A stretch of 64,000 nucleotides of DNA from positions 1 to 64,000 of the forward strand of contig NZ_NBYY01000016.1 of assembly GCF_002464935.1 (NCBI RefSeq), given 5' to 3'. The notes below the pieces were generated by a model. The model ran no database searches. It saw nothing but the letters and a program-made list of their open reading frames with translations, and had not been told where the DNA came from. This document shows, in pieces, positions 52,533-61,486 of this stretch (its first letter is position 1; every line of letters starts with the position of its first letter). Source of the DNA: Candidatus Enterovibrio escicola (GTDB lineage Bacteria; Pseudomonadota; Gammaproteobacteria; Enterobacterales; Vibrionaceae). A program made the position numbers and the translations under genes.

Positions 52533-53092
52533 CTAATGGATCTTGCCGTATTGAGAGAGGGTGTCACGCGATGCCAGCGCATGAAAAAAACTACTCAATG
52601 ATGAATTCGACAAATCACGCCCAAGCCAAACCTGCAGCTGATTGCGCACCCAACTTTTACTCGCATTTTGGGTCAGCAATTCCACGATCAAGATGTTTTG
52701 CAGGTGCACCATCCAAACTACCAGAGACGGCAGATAAATTTGATTTTGAGCACGAGAGGGAATGAAGGAAACACCATGTAGCACCCGCAAAATAAAGCGT
52801 TATTGCTCGGCGCTGCAGGTGACATAAATCTCAAAGAAAGGTTTGATCAGCCGACACCCATCCAGCCACTCTTCAAAACTGTCCGCATCAAGGGCATCCA
52901 GCTCCGCCGTAAAGTGCGGCACCACAATTCGCAGCTGGCGTTCCTTTCTCAACGTTTCGAGGCGTCGCCATAACTACAACCACAGTTCAGGACCAAGGTA
53001 ATCGGCAATCATCTTCCAGTGGGAAGAAAGTTTCAAACAAGAAACCGCTGCTGCCAACTCTTGGGCACTTAGTGAATATTCTAATTTGGTGC
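52533..53092 (-). pseudogene. Phage protein of unknown function, two nonsense codons
   Basis: Reading leftwards: LEYSLSAQELAAAVSCLKLS, SHWKMIADYLGPELWL, amber (52974-52976), LWRRLETLRKERQLRIVVPH, then CSAEQ, ochre (52800-52802), RFILRVLHGVSFIPSR and on to LSQYGKIH. About 185 codons, no start codon found at the right end. It ends 10 bases before the next phage gene. No family recognised. Confidence 0.4.
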
Positions 53093-53108
53093 AGTTATCT
53101 AGGTACCT

Positions 53109-53129
53109 ACCTCCCCCTGTGGGGGAGGT
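53109..53129. terminator. Strong hairpin in the island, bidirectional terminator candidate
   Basis: ACCTCCCCC-TGT-GGGGGAGGT is a perfect 9-bp GC-rich stem with a 3-base loop, followed on the plus strand by GTGTTTTCC. It lies at the upstream end of the packaging genes. Confidence 0.55.
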
Positions 53130-53325
53130 GTGTTTTCCTATGCCGAGCCCCCACCCCTAGAGATGAGACCTGATGATCATGAAGACAAAGGGGGATTTCT
53201 AAGATTGAGCTGCGCATTATACAAACCTCCGTGAATTCTCAACCGAGTAATCACAAGAGCTCGGGCACCTCAGTAGATAGATGAACTGCACATATTGTGT
53301 TTATGTGCAGTTCAAATAGATAAAT

Positions 53326-53514
53326 TTAGTGTTCGCCTTCCATCATCTGCAAGACCTCAACCAATTTACCATCGATAGATGGTAATAAGAAAAACAACGA
53401 TTCGCCAGTAAAGTTCTCAAGAGGCCCGTCTTGTTGCCCAGCCAGTACTGAGAGACCATGGATCATAAGATGAGCTTCGTTAATAAGGGAGTGTGAATCA
53501 CTAGAAGTTGGCAT
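53326..53514 (-). CDS. Small phage-type protein, unknown function
   Basis: 62 residues from ATG 53514, preceded by AAAAAGGGGC. It reads MPTSSDSHSLINEAHLMIHG, LSVLAGQQDGPLENFTGESL and ends LVEVLQMMEGEH. It is acidic and has no recognised domain. The frame is open upstream to 53643 (VGWARLPRQAVSFLMVVLTL), a segment that resembles the leaders of small regulatory phage proteins, so a longer form is possible. Intact. Confidence 0.5.
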   Translation of the reverse strand: MPTSSDSHSLINEAHLMIHGLSVLAGQQDGPLENFTGESLFFLLPSIDGKLVEVLQMMEGEH

Positions 53515-53639
53515 AGGAGCCCCTTTTTGATGGTTAATATCACCACTCAGAGGTGTTAATCGCTGGGGTGGTGAGCTGAACAAGGTTAACACTACCATCA
53601 AAAAGGAAACGGCCTGCCGAGGCAGCCTCGCCCAACCCA

Positions 53640-53948
53640 CCATAATTCAGATGTGCTAAAGCTTACGCATAAAAAACCAGCAAAATGCTGGCGACTACGC
53701 GCCTTTTTGATGTTCGGAGTGTTAATTCCAGCACTGGATTTTGCCAGTACACCGCCAGTGTAAGCTGCTCATTTTATTACTGTCAAGCACTGAATACATT
53801 ACGTGACCAATATCACGCCTTAGGGTTTGATCGTTATATTTAACAGTTCCCTAACATCGCAAGAATACCCGCCAGCGCCCAGTATATCTGATATGTGGAA
53901 ATAAGTTAAAGACAGGTTATATGTGTTCTAAGAGTTAAAACGCCTCTA
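53640..53948. other. Island intergenic region left of the CRISPR repeat
   Basis: About 300 bp without a gene. It contains a perfect hairpin CCAGCA-AAA-TGCTGG near 53677-53691 and two phrases built on CGCCTTTTTGATG/CCCCTTTTTGATG. There is no second CRISPR repeat at the expected 60-base step from 53949. Confidence 0.4.
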
Positions 53949-53976
53949 TTTCTAAGCTGCCTGTGCGGCAGTGAAG
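53949..53976 (-). CRISPR. Orphan type I-F CRISPR repeat (single unit, no spacers)
   Basis: 28 bases, plus-strand start TTTCTAAGCTGCC, then a 5-base loop region TGTGC-type and GGCAGTGAAG. On the minus strand it is the standard I-F repeat, beginning CTTCACTGCCG and ending GGCAGCTTAGAAA, with the CTGCC/GGCAG hairpin that Cas6f recognises. It is in the same orientation as the adjacent cas genes, 138 bp beyond the cas6f stop. No other repeat follows or precedes at about 60 bases, so the array has been reduced to one repeat. Confidence 0.85.
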
Positions 53977-54113
53977 GGTAGATAATATAGCTGTAGCGCT
54001 TATTTTTAAAGAGCTGGGATGAAATTAGGCGAAAAAATAGGGTTTTTCCGCTTAATTTAAACCATTAAAAATCAATAGGTTAAGAATGTGCTAAAAAATA
54101 TGGTATTAGACAA
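53977..54113 (-). promoter_or_regulatory. Probable CRISPR leader
   Basis: The AT-rich stretch between cas6f and the repeat (minus strand TTTTTAATGGTTTAAATTAA and CCCTATTTTTTCGCC) is in the position and has the composition of a type I-F leader. No experimental marker can be seen. Confidence 0.45.
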
Positions 54114-54668
54114 TTAAAACCAAGGAACAGTGGCTTCTATGCTTAATCCATAGCTGAAAAAGTGACCCGTGGTGGGTTTATCTTGCTGTTCTCCGCGTTG
54201 AAAAAAAAGCCGGATCTCTTGATTTGTGGACTGGCTCTTTATTTGAATGAAGGGCAAAGAGAGTCGCTTTTGCTTAAAATCTGGAATTTTGTGCAGAGCC
54301 TCATCTTCAATCAACCAACCTTTAAATATGGCGCGTCTACGGATGTTTGGAGGGCTTTTCTGTTGTACTCGAAACGTGGTGTGATACCCTTGTATGTTAT
54401 CTGGCACGGGAGAGATATTATTGACCGATGTGTAATCGCGTAAACCTTTAAGCCATGGTTGCGTCATCAAGCGATCCAGTGTATGACGAGTACCGTGAAG
54501 GCGTAATACCTCACCCAGCATTGTTCCATATTTTGGAAAACTGACGACCACGTCACCACCGGCGTGTTCTACCAAAGCGCGATGCAGTTTCGCGAACAAA
54601 TTGTTTATCAGTGCGGGACTGGAGATTTCCGCATCAGGAAGAACAACAATATCTATGTAGTTATCCAT
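54114..54668 (-). CDS. cas6f: Type I-F CRISPR RNA endonuclease Cas6f (Csy4)
   Basis: Cas6f cuts the repeat hairpin to make crRNAs and stays bound to the 3' end in the Csy complex. The 184-residue frame (ATG 54668) follows P. aeruginosa Csy4: DNYIDIVVLPDAEISSPALI, LFAKLHRALVEH with the catalytic-type His near 29, FRVQQKSPPNIRRRAI with the Arg-rich helix that holds the RNA stem, LPFIQIKSQSTNQEIRLFFQ with the conserved Ser, and the C-terminal VPWF. Start is two bases after the cas7f stop. It is the only cas gene with an uninterrupted frame here. Confidence 0.93.
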   Translation of the reverse strand: MDNYIDIVVLPDAEISSPALINNLFAKLHRALVEHAGGDVVVSFPKYGTMLGEVLRLHGTRHTLDRLMTQPWLKGLRDYTSVNNISPVPDNIQGYHTTFRVQQKSPPNIRRRAIFKGWLIEDEALHKIPDFKQKRLSLPFIQIKSQSTNQEIRLFFQRGEQQDKPTTGHFFSYGLSIEATVPWF

Positions 54669-54670
54669 GA

Positions 54671-55512
54671 TCACTTTCCGAAGACCCCGCCGCGAATCAG
54701 CATAGCGATGACGTAGTGTTGTTGTTCGTTCGATGGCGCTTGTCCTTTTAAGTTCCAGTTCTTGAGTAAGGTATAGAAATCTGTTTTATCTTTTGGTTTT
54801 CTGTAAGCAAAGCCGCGATTGGTCACGCTTCCATAGGGTTCAATGGCGATAGGGACAAACTCGCTAGCGTCAGTTCGCCTAAGCAGCTAAAAGCGTCCAC
54901 TTTGATTAACGTCGGTTTTTCACCCATTAACCCTTGTTCGATAGCGGCTACCAGTTGGGACAGTTGGTCATTACTTTGGTTGAAATCTCGAAGTGAAAAT
55001 TATTGTGCATTAAATACCCATTGTTTTTCGGCATGTGAAATACGCACTTCTACTTGCTCTGCGCCTACACGATTCCGCCATAGGAATCGACCGTTTGCAA
55101 GATTGGTTGCAAAGCGAAGCGCCAGCGCACTGAAGCCATTTTCCTGAACATATTGAGAAATCAGGCCAGCAAGGGCTTTTTAGTAATCGGGATTGTTGCA
55201 TGTTGAGGGAACCGACAAATCACCTATAACACGCAGACTAAAGTTGACTTTTAGTGTGTCTGCATTGAACGGCAGTGCCGCATTATCGACGGTTTGAAGG
55301 TTAGCTTTGTCTACTTTGACATCAATTTTACTGGCTGCCGCACCCTTTACACGGTTTGAGATGGTGCCTCTGACGGATTTCTCAATCACATTCACTGCTT
55401 TCCATTGTGTTGTATCGGCGCGTTGCTCCCAGTTGCCTGATGACAATAGCGCATCTGAGCAGGCAAGCGTGGATTCGAATGCAAGTACCAAAGGGGTAGT
55501 TAAGTTTGTCAT
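54671..55512 (-). pseudogene. cas7f: Type I-F Cas7f (Csy3) backbone subunit
   Basis: From ATG 55512: [61 protein letters not shown], ochre, then GLISQYVQENGFSALALRFA, TNLANGRFLWRNRVGAEQVE, ochre (55000-55002), FSLRDFNQSNDQLSQLV, and finally in another frame [20 protein letters not shown] and [18 protein letters not shown]. All are hallmark segments of the canonical I-F1 Csy3. Two stops, a frameshift and an internal deletion of roughly 60 codons near 54,860 disable it. It binds crRNA in six copies in the intact complex. Confidence 0.9.
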
Positions 55513-55524
55513 GGGATTATTTCC

Positions 55525-56451
55525 TTATCCTAAAAAATCATCGTCTAGATTAATAGGATCAACGTTTGTGGAGAGTTGCGATTGGGTATGGCAAACATAA
55601 AATGGATCACGGTATGTGTGCTACCACAAGGCTTGCTGCATCGACTCTAGGCGGCTCGGGCTCCCGACCCATTCACCGACGCTGTAAATCGCCTCAACAA
55701 AACTCACGGGGGGGTCATTGTATCGCGCGTTCGCAACGTCGCCCTTCCCGTATGTCGGTGCGATCTTTTTATAGCCTATTTGAATCGGCACCAAGTAACC
55801 TTCGAAGGGCGATTTAACGCGTTGCCATTGAACCTTCAGGTTTTCTTTGTGCTCTTCTTCCGATGAGGAAATGTCTGTTGCTTGGTACTTGAGCGCAGAG
55901 AAATCAAGCCAGTTTTGTAGGTTAGTATCGTTGCTTTGTTAATTTTATTGTTCGAGGTAATGGCTGCGATCAATCAAGATAAATCCGGGCAGTAGACGCC
56001 GTAGTAGCTTCGTGTGAGGTTCATCCGTGAAGTAGCAAGAACCAATATCAGTAATCGAACCGCCTGCGAGTTTATTGCGTTCCGCCAATCGCTTCACGAA
56101 ATCAGATTGTGCGCGTTCCAATTCGTCTGTTACGCGATTAACGCCGTTGCACTCAATGATCAACGACACCGTAAGGTGCATGCGGCCCTCTTCTACAATC
56201 GGTGCTGTTTTTCCTTTTTTGGTCAATGGATTGCGAGTGAGGGAAAAAGCAAATGGTTCGGACGCATTCTCTCTATGGGCGTGTACTTGATGCTGGTTGC
56301 AAACGATAGCGCATGAATTAAGGTTAAATCCGAATTCACTGCGCACGGCGTGACGCGATAGGGCATGAACAAAACCCAAAAAATGGCTAACGGCTGGAAA
56401 TCCCCATGTCATGCCAGAAATGGCGTTGGCGTTGCCAAATGGCGATATCAT
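55525..56451 (-). pseudogene. cas5f: Type I-F Cas5f (Csy2)
   Basis: The frame 56451-55945 reads GNANAISGMTWGFPAVSHFL, GFVHALSRHAVRSEFGF, SLTRNPLTKKGKTAPIVEEG and LLRRLLPGFILIDRSHYLEQ, all Csy2 signatures (NANAISSPLTWGFPS, LTRNP, IVEEGR, TRRLLPGF). The rest follows after a frameshift near 55940: LVPIQIGYKKIAPTYGKGDV, ANARYNDPPVSFVEAIYSVG, and NLDDDFLG at the end. The first 15 or so residues before NANAIS are absent, and its start is fused with the end of cas8f. Confidence 0.9.
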
Positions 56452-57483
56452 TAATCACTTGCTCGCCAATTTGTTCAACCATGCGCTGAATGTATTTGCA
56501 GCGTCGAAGGTTGCTCGGTTTGTGGAGAATACAAAGCATAAAATCAGCAATGCGTTTAACGGTTCGTTCCGTGTTGAACAGCAAGGACGAATGGTTGAAC
56601 AGCTGGTTATTGTCTTTAGGCTGCTATTGTTGATTACGCCAAGTTAGTGGGCGAGTATCGAGTAAGTAGGTCCTTCCGCCTCGACCGCTATTGAGCTGTG
56701 ACACGTTCAGTGGGTTAAAGCCACCCCTGATGGTGACGGCGAGATTGGGGTACGCACCAATAGGCTTTTACAAGGCATGTTGGCTTTTTTTGCGTCCCTC
56801 CCTGCCTTCATTTCTTGGCTGAAACTACTGGGGTTGATCTCACTGTATAGTGCTTGCGAAAACGACGATGAGTACATAGGAGCAAGAAGATGATATTCGC
56901 CTTGCGCGACAGGAAAGTACACTTGTTTAGCCAAGGTGTGGCTGCTAGGCGCTGTACTTTGCAACGCTTGTTTTAACCCATAATGCCATTGTTGCAACTG
57001 CTCTGGCGTTTTGGACAAGGATGACAGCGGTTCAATACTGTCTTCCTGCAAGTACGCTAATAAGCTCTTTCCAGTGTCATCTTTGAGTTGCAATAAACGG
57101 GCAACATATATCTTGTCTACAGGGCCGACTGCATCAACTGCGGGATTATCGATAGAAAATATATCTACGTAACGCGGGTTGCTACCCAAGTTTTCTGCCC
57201 ACACACTACTGCCTTTGGCAGCACTGTGACTGAACTTGATGGCATGCGTCGCCATGCTGATTTTCTCCGCGCGGTTTGCTGCGCTGTCTACCCAGTGGGT
57301 AACGGTAAAATCAAATTCTAGTTTGGCGACTTTGGCTGCTAGGTTAGCGTCAAAGATATCGGCATCTTCAGCTGATGTAATTTTTGCTTTTTCTTTGTCG
57401 CATTCTTTTTCGAGCGCATCTACTTCCACTGCACGTTTATCGGCTATGTATTGCTCGATCTGTTTGGTTAACGTTGTGGGCAT
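56452..57483 (-). pseudogene. cas8f: Type I-F Cas8f (Csy1) large subunit, truncated
   Basis: From 57483: LTKQIEQYIADKRAVEVDAL, a coiled stretch, THWVDSAANRAEKISMATHA, DDTGKSLLAYLQEDSIEPLS, SSHTLAKQVYFPVAQGEYHL and LLAPMYSSSFSQALYSEI, matching Csy1 (HSLAKQLYFPL...YHLLAPL). After a frameshift near 56730 the next frame gives YPNLAVTIRGGFNPLNVSQL, NSGRGGRTYLLDTRPLTWR, amber (56624-56626), and more. The C-terminal helical domain runs into cas5f. In the intact complex Cas8f recognises the target PAM. Confidence 0.88.
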
Positions 57484-57700
57484 TTATCCTCCTATTCAAA
57501 AAGTGATCTGATGAACCTCGTTACAACATATGCCAGCAAGTGCTTTACGATTCTTCTAGCTCACTTCTGGGTCGTATGTTCAATAAGTTGATTTCCATAT
57601 AGAAAATGAATTCTTTTATGGATTACAAATCCTTATTAAGACACATGATATCTGCAACAGTCGACAACTGAGTTGCCTGTCATACCAACTAACCATTCAA
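57484..57700. other. Upstream region of the cas operon
   Basis: About 215 bp between cas8f and the IS605-type element, presumably holding the cas promoter. It ends with the AACTTATTGAATACATAACC phrase that also ends the unknown repeats elsewhere in the window. A CCTCCT-type ribosome site in minus orientation (AGGAGG) precedes the cas8f start. Confidence 0.4.
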
Positions 57701-57701
57701 C

Positions 57702-58720
57702 TTATTGAATACATAACCCAAATACCGTTCGCCCGTACCAATTTGCTTTATATTCTAATTGCCTTACAATTTCACCAAAATTAGCATCGTATATGTGTTT
57801 AGATAACGTACGGTTTTTAACCATATTTTTAACTTTTAATAACTCAATACCTATAACTTGGTTTTCATTTACAAGTTTTGATGTCATTTTATGAGTAAAG
57901 TCTTTACGTGAATTAGCTATTCTTTCATGGATCTTAGCAACAACAAACTTTTGCGTATTAAAGTTATTTGAGCCTTTTTTTCTTGGCTAATTGACGTGAT
58001 GCCTTGGCTAACTTTTTAGCGTATTTATTGGTTGTTCTGGGGTTATTAACCTTAATGCCATCCGAACAAATAGTTAAATCTTTAATGCCAACGTCTACAC
58101 CTACGATTTTATTAACTACAGGAAGTTGATTGATGCTTTCTTTAACTAAAATTGAAACGAAATACTTACCTAATTTAGTTTTAGATACGGTAAGTGAGCT
58201 AGGTGTTCCGGTGAACGAACGTGACCACTTTATTTTCAGTGGTTGCTTCATCTTAGAAAGCGTTAACGCTTGCTTGTTTTTGTCCCACTTAAAGCCATTA
58301 CTCATGTAACTGTCTGATTGATGATTGTGTTTATTTTTAAATTTAGGATAACCAAAGCCTGATTTAAAAAAAGACTTAAATCCTTTATCAAGATGCTTTA
58401 ACACTTGCTATAATAGGATGCTTGAAACGTCCCTCAACCATGAAAAATCAGTATTCTTTTTAAGTGACGTTAGGTTTTTACTCCAATCGTTATAGTTCGT
58501 TTTATTACCTAAATCATATTGTTCTTTTGAGAAACCTAGAGCTAAATTATAAGTAAATCAAACATAGCCAAACGTTTGAACAAGCATTAGTGCTTGCTCA
58601 TTATTTGGGTAGAACCTGTATTTTAATGCGATTAATTTAATTTGGTCGTATTTATAATTAAGTGTTGCTTTACTGAATCTTAAATCCAAAATAATACTTG
58701 GTCTAGTTAAATAATAACGC
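57702..58720 (-). pseudogene. tnpB: IS605-family TnpB (RNA-guided nuclease), interrupted and truncated
   Basis: Three collinear pieces: 58755-58558 (IKLIALKYRFYPNNEQALML, the usual TnpB N-terminus), then after a TGA (58558-58560) FTYNLALGFSKEQYDLGNKT and an amber (58408-58410), then 58404-57964 (GFGYPKFKNKHNHQ, VNKIVGVDVGIKDLTICSDG with the first RuvC Asp), and 57887-57702 after a frameshift (VIGIELLKVKNMVKNRTLSK with the second RuvC Glu). The C-terminal zinc-finger and last RuvC Asp are deleted at 57,700. TnpB is the ancestor-type relative of Cas12. Confidence 0.85.
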
Positions 58721-58726
58721 ACAATA

Positions 58727-59133
58727 ATGAACAACAAGTACGCAAAGGTAGGCACTGCGTAAGTGCATTACATGCCAACTTGGTTTTTGTTACAAAATAC
58801 AAAAGAAAGGTATTTAATGACGATATTCTAAATCAGCTAAAAATAATATTAGAGGAAACTTGTCAAGATTTTGAGGTTAATTTGACTGAATTTAATGGTG
58901 AAAAAGATCACGTTCATTTACTTGTTGAGTATCCTCCAAAAGTGCAACTCAGTAAGTTAATTAACTTACTGAAAGGGGTTAGCTCTAGGCTTATGAGAAA
59001 AGAATACCCTAAAATTTATCGTTACTTATGGAAAGGTGCTTTGTTGTCGCCAAGTTATTTTTCAGGGTCGTGTTTAGAGGTTAACCTTGAAATTCTAACC
59101 AAATATATAGAGCAACAAAATCGCCCTGAGTAA
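58727..59133 (+). pseudogene. tnpA: IS605-family TnpA, single-base frameshift near the start
   Basis: Divergent from tnpB as in IS605. The body is open from 58780 (LVFVTKYKRKVF, FNGEKDHVHLLVEYPPKVQL with the HUH pair, ILTKYIEQQNRPE with the catalytic-type Tyr). The N-terminus requires one extra base near 58748 to join MNNKYAK with GRHCVSALHANLVF. About 128 residues if corrected. A GTG or TTG start inside could give a shortened protein. Confidence 0.75.
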
Positions 59134-59163
59134 TATTTACTGCTACGCCGTAATGCCTTACAT

Positions 59164-59183
59164 CCCCGCCATAAATGACGGGG
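59164..59183 (+). repeat. Right-end hairpin of the IS605-type element
   Basis: CCCCG(C)CATAAATGA-CGGGG 30 bases after the tnpA stop, followed by TCTTACGGC. This is the expected position of the IS605 subterminal palindrome and end. Confidence 0.55.
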
Positions 59184-59198
59184 TCTTACGGCTAAGTA

Positions 59199-59498
59199 AT
59201 GAAATCATTAATGGATAAGGTGTGTGCAGATTTTGAGGCCGAAATTGTCGAGTTCAATGGCGAGCAAGATCATGTTCATTTACTGGTTAATTATCCACCT
59301 AAGGTAGCCATATCAAAATTGGTAAATAGCTTGAAGGCTGTATCAAGTAGAAAGCTAAAGCAGCACCTCCCTGAGTTGCATAAGCCCGCTTACATGAAAG
59401 ATGCGCTATGGTCGCCAAGTTATTTTGCTGGTTCTGTTGGAGGTGCGCCGCTTGAGGTGTTGAAACGATATATTGAGCAACAAGATAGACGGCATTAG
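59199..59498 (+). pseudogene. Second IS200/IS605 TnpA, N-terminally truncated
   Basis: It reads FEAEIVEFNGEQDHVHLLVN, YPPKVAISKLVNSLKAVSSR, WSPSYFAGSVGGAPLEVLKR and YIEQQDRRH: HUH motif and catalytic-type Tyr present. About 35 N-terminal residues including FVTKYRR are missing, having been lost where the first element's right end joins. A hairpin GGCCGC-TTC-GCGGCC follows its stop (59499-59513). Confidence 0.8.
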
Positions 59499-59532
59499 GC
59501 CGCTTCGCGGCCTTGAGCTATCCCTCGCCCAC

Positions 59533-59796
59533 CTAGAAGGAAGGCGCTTCCCGCTCAATTTCGATAAATAGTACATCACCTTCATGTATCAGGGTCACAT
59601 CCACACCGTCACCCTTGATCACATACCCCGCATATCGGTTGAATTGAATCACATCCCCCACCACAATTTCCCTAACCTTCAGGCCAACGGCAACCACTGT
59701 GGCTTTGCTTGATGGTGAACTAGGAATAAAGAAGCCTTTTTGTTCCTGTTCCTCTGCTTTTCTTTGAATCGCAATATAATCATGCAACGGTTTTAT
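59533..59796 (-). CDS. GroES-like co-chaperonin, start codon apparently mutated
   Basis: The frame encodes (KPL)HDYIAIQRKAEEQEQKGF, FIPSSPSSKATVVAVGLKVR, VGDVIQFNRYAGYVIKGDGV and LIHEGDVLFIEIE. This is the GroES fold: a mobile loop region, the V-AVG strand, GD.I.F..YAG, and the C-terminal EGDVL.I. The natural start by family is M-K-P-L-H-D-Y, but the codon at 59796-59794 is ATA. In context the recombinase end would have been AGATGA with ATG overlapping its stop; a G to A change keeps a stop (TAA) but removes the ATG. TTG at 59787 could start an 84-residue protein. It is not the housekeeping groES. Confidence 0.7.
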   Translation of the reverse strand: MKPLHDYIAIQRKAEEQEQKGFFIPSSPSSKATVVAVGLKVREIVVGDVIQFNRYAGYVIKGDGVDVTLIHEGDVLFIEIEREAPSF

Positions 59797-60818
59797 CTAC
59801 ACACTGCACCGCCTTTTTTCATGGCCTTCAACAGTTCGCTCACGGGTGTATTCATCTTGCCCAGAGGATTGCCCTTATCAATCACCGCTGTCATTTTCTT
59901 CATTGCTAAGTGGGTGTATATCTCGGAGGTTTTAGAGTCTGCATGCCCATTAATGCTTGTATCTGCAGTGTGGCAGTATCCGACTCAGTCAATTCGGTAC
60001 CAAATAAATGGCAGATTGCATGAGCATGGGCATGTTCCTCTGGTAGTCCGGCAATAAGCGCATAACGTTTGATCATTCGATCTATCGCCCTTGGTGACAT
60101 CCGTCGGTTTTCACCTCTATGCTCCCACTCGGGAACATGACGATTTCTTAAATTGATGAACAACACCTGATCGCCATTCATGAGTAAGCTGTCTATGTAA
60201 TCCAATTCTTTATGTCCAAGATACGCCTGCAGCAATAGCATTGCTTCACTAGGAACAGGCACCAACCTTTCTTTGTTTCCCTTTTCCAATACCCGAATTG
60301 CCAACCGGTCAGCGTTGTCATATTTGTACCAAATAAGCTGCGATTCATTCAGCCCACACATACCACTGACACGAAAACCGCACCCCATCATCAACGCTAA
60401 AATTGCGCTATCACAAATACCTGATAAAGAATCAAGATCAGGCTGCATCAATAGTGCCTCAGCACTATCCAGGCCCATAAACCGTGGTAATCGCCGACCA
60501 ATTTTTGGATAAACAAGATCATCTGACGGGTTTGAACTGATTAACCGGCGTTTAGACAACCATCGATAAAAACCTCTACTCGCAGCCACTGCCACTTTGC
60601 GTGATGCAGCGGCATAGCCCTTGCGATGCATCCAACCACCGGAAAAATTTTCTAACTTACTCAACGTTGCATCGAGATATTCACCATTAAGGAAAACCCC
60701 TAGCTGTTCTAAGTATTTGCGGTATTTCTTTACCGTTCTAGCGCTGCTAGTTCTCGTTTTCTTTCTTCCAAACAAGGAACTGATCTACATGTTTTAGATC
60801 AACGTATTCAATTATCAT
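59793..60818 (-). pseudogene. XerD-like tyrosine recombinase
   Basis: The frame 60775-59906 shows TVKKYRKYLEQLGVFLNGEY, MGCGFRVSGMCGLNESQL with the first Arg, KGNKERLVPVPSEAMLLLQA and HAHAICHLFGTELTESDT where the usual H-X-X-R is H-A-I-C. A frameshift near 59945 breaks LMG from HADSKTSEIYTHLAMKKMTA, which continues to the natural stop at 59793 (KAMKKGGAVCR). The N-terminus probably began at ATG 60818 (MIIEYVDLKHVDQFLVWKKE) and is cut off by another frameshift and amber near 60755. Loss of the catalytic Arg and the frameshift before the Tyr make it inactive. Confidence 0.85.
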
Positions 60819-60834
60819 TTCGGTGGCATGGGCA

Positions 60835-61175
60835 AAAAAACTCATGGAGTTATGGATACCCTTGATTAGAACTCACAGACCCCAGTATCTACGCGGTTCC
60901 AAGGTAAAAAGAGGGCTTTGGTTAATCCATGGGTTAACTCATGGGTTAACTCATGGGAGAGTAAAAAACTCATGGAACAAAAAATCAGTCCTCTGTGTAA
61001 CCCATGGGTGCTCAATTTAGCCATTTCCTATTTTTCTAGCCGCTTATTCTCTCTCTATCTCTCTCTTCTTATTAAATAAAGAAAGAAAAGAAAGAGAAGG
61101 TAGCGAAAACAGCACAAAATTGAACATGTGGAGAAAAAGGCACAATTCATGGAGAAATCGACGCAATTTATGGGG
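60835..61175. repeat. Iteron-like repeats and purine/pyrimidine tracts in the island
   Basis: The 12-mer CATGGGTTAACT occurs twice in tandem and starts a third time (about 60928-60957), with ACCCATGGGT inverted at about 61001-61010. The related 8-mer (A)CTCATGGA occurs near 60840 and 60969, with TTCATGGAGA near 61147. A CTCTCTCTATCTCTCTCTTC tract is followed by its purine-rich near complement at 61050-61100. No gene is supported. A replication or control region of the phage is possible. Confidence 0.5.
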
Positions 61176-61486
61176 GATAAAAAGTGATGAAGCCAGTAAT
61201 AACGCGGGTTAGAACAAAATAGCCCACAAGTCCACAACTCAGAACAATATCCTGCGGTCTCAGAGTTGCGCCCAGACGCTCGCCCCGCCATTTTATTTTT
61301 CAAGCTAAAAACCTATTTTAGCGCCAGAAACCTCTCAGGGGGTACGGGAAAATATACAACACTGGATGGAAAGCCGCCTTTCTTATGATCGTGTTGCGGT
61401 GTTAAAGGATCGGTAGCGAGAGAACGCCATCTTAAGAGTTTTCCAGCGAGATAAGAATGCGCATAGACACTATAGAAGAAATAACT

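Noticed and set aside
53640-54110. Further CRISPR repeats
   Set aside because: No second copy of the 28-mer or a half copy at the 60-base step on either side.
54162-54443. 93-codon plus-strand frame inside cas6f
   Set aside because: Antisense to cas6f, which matches Csy4 over its whole length.
54114-57483. CRISPR-associated transposon (Tn7-like, type I-F3)
   Set aside because: No tniQ, tnsA, tnsB or tnsC is seen, cas8 and cas5 are separate genes, and Cas7/Cas6 follow the canon of I-F1 (Csy3, Csy4) rather than I-F3.
60823-61020. 65-codon frame with THGLTHGLTHG
   Set aside because: The repetition comes from the 12-bp DNA repeats; there is no ribosome site or family.
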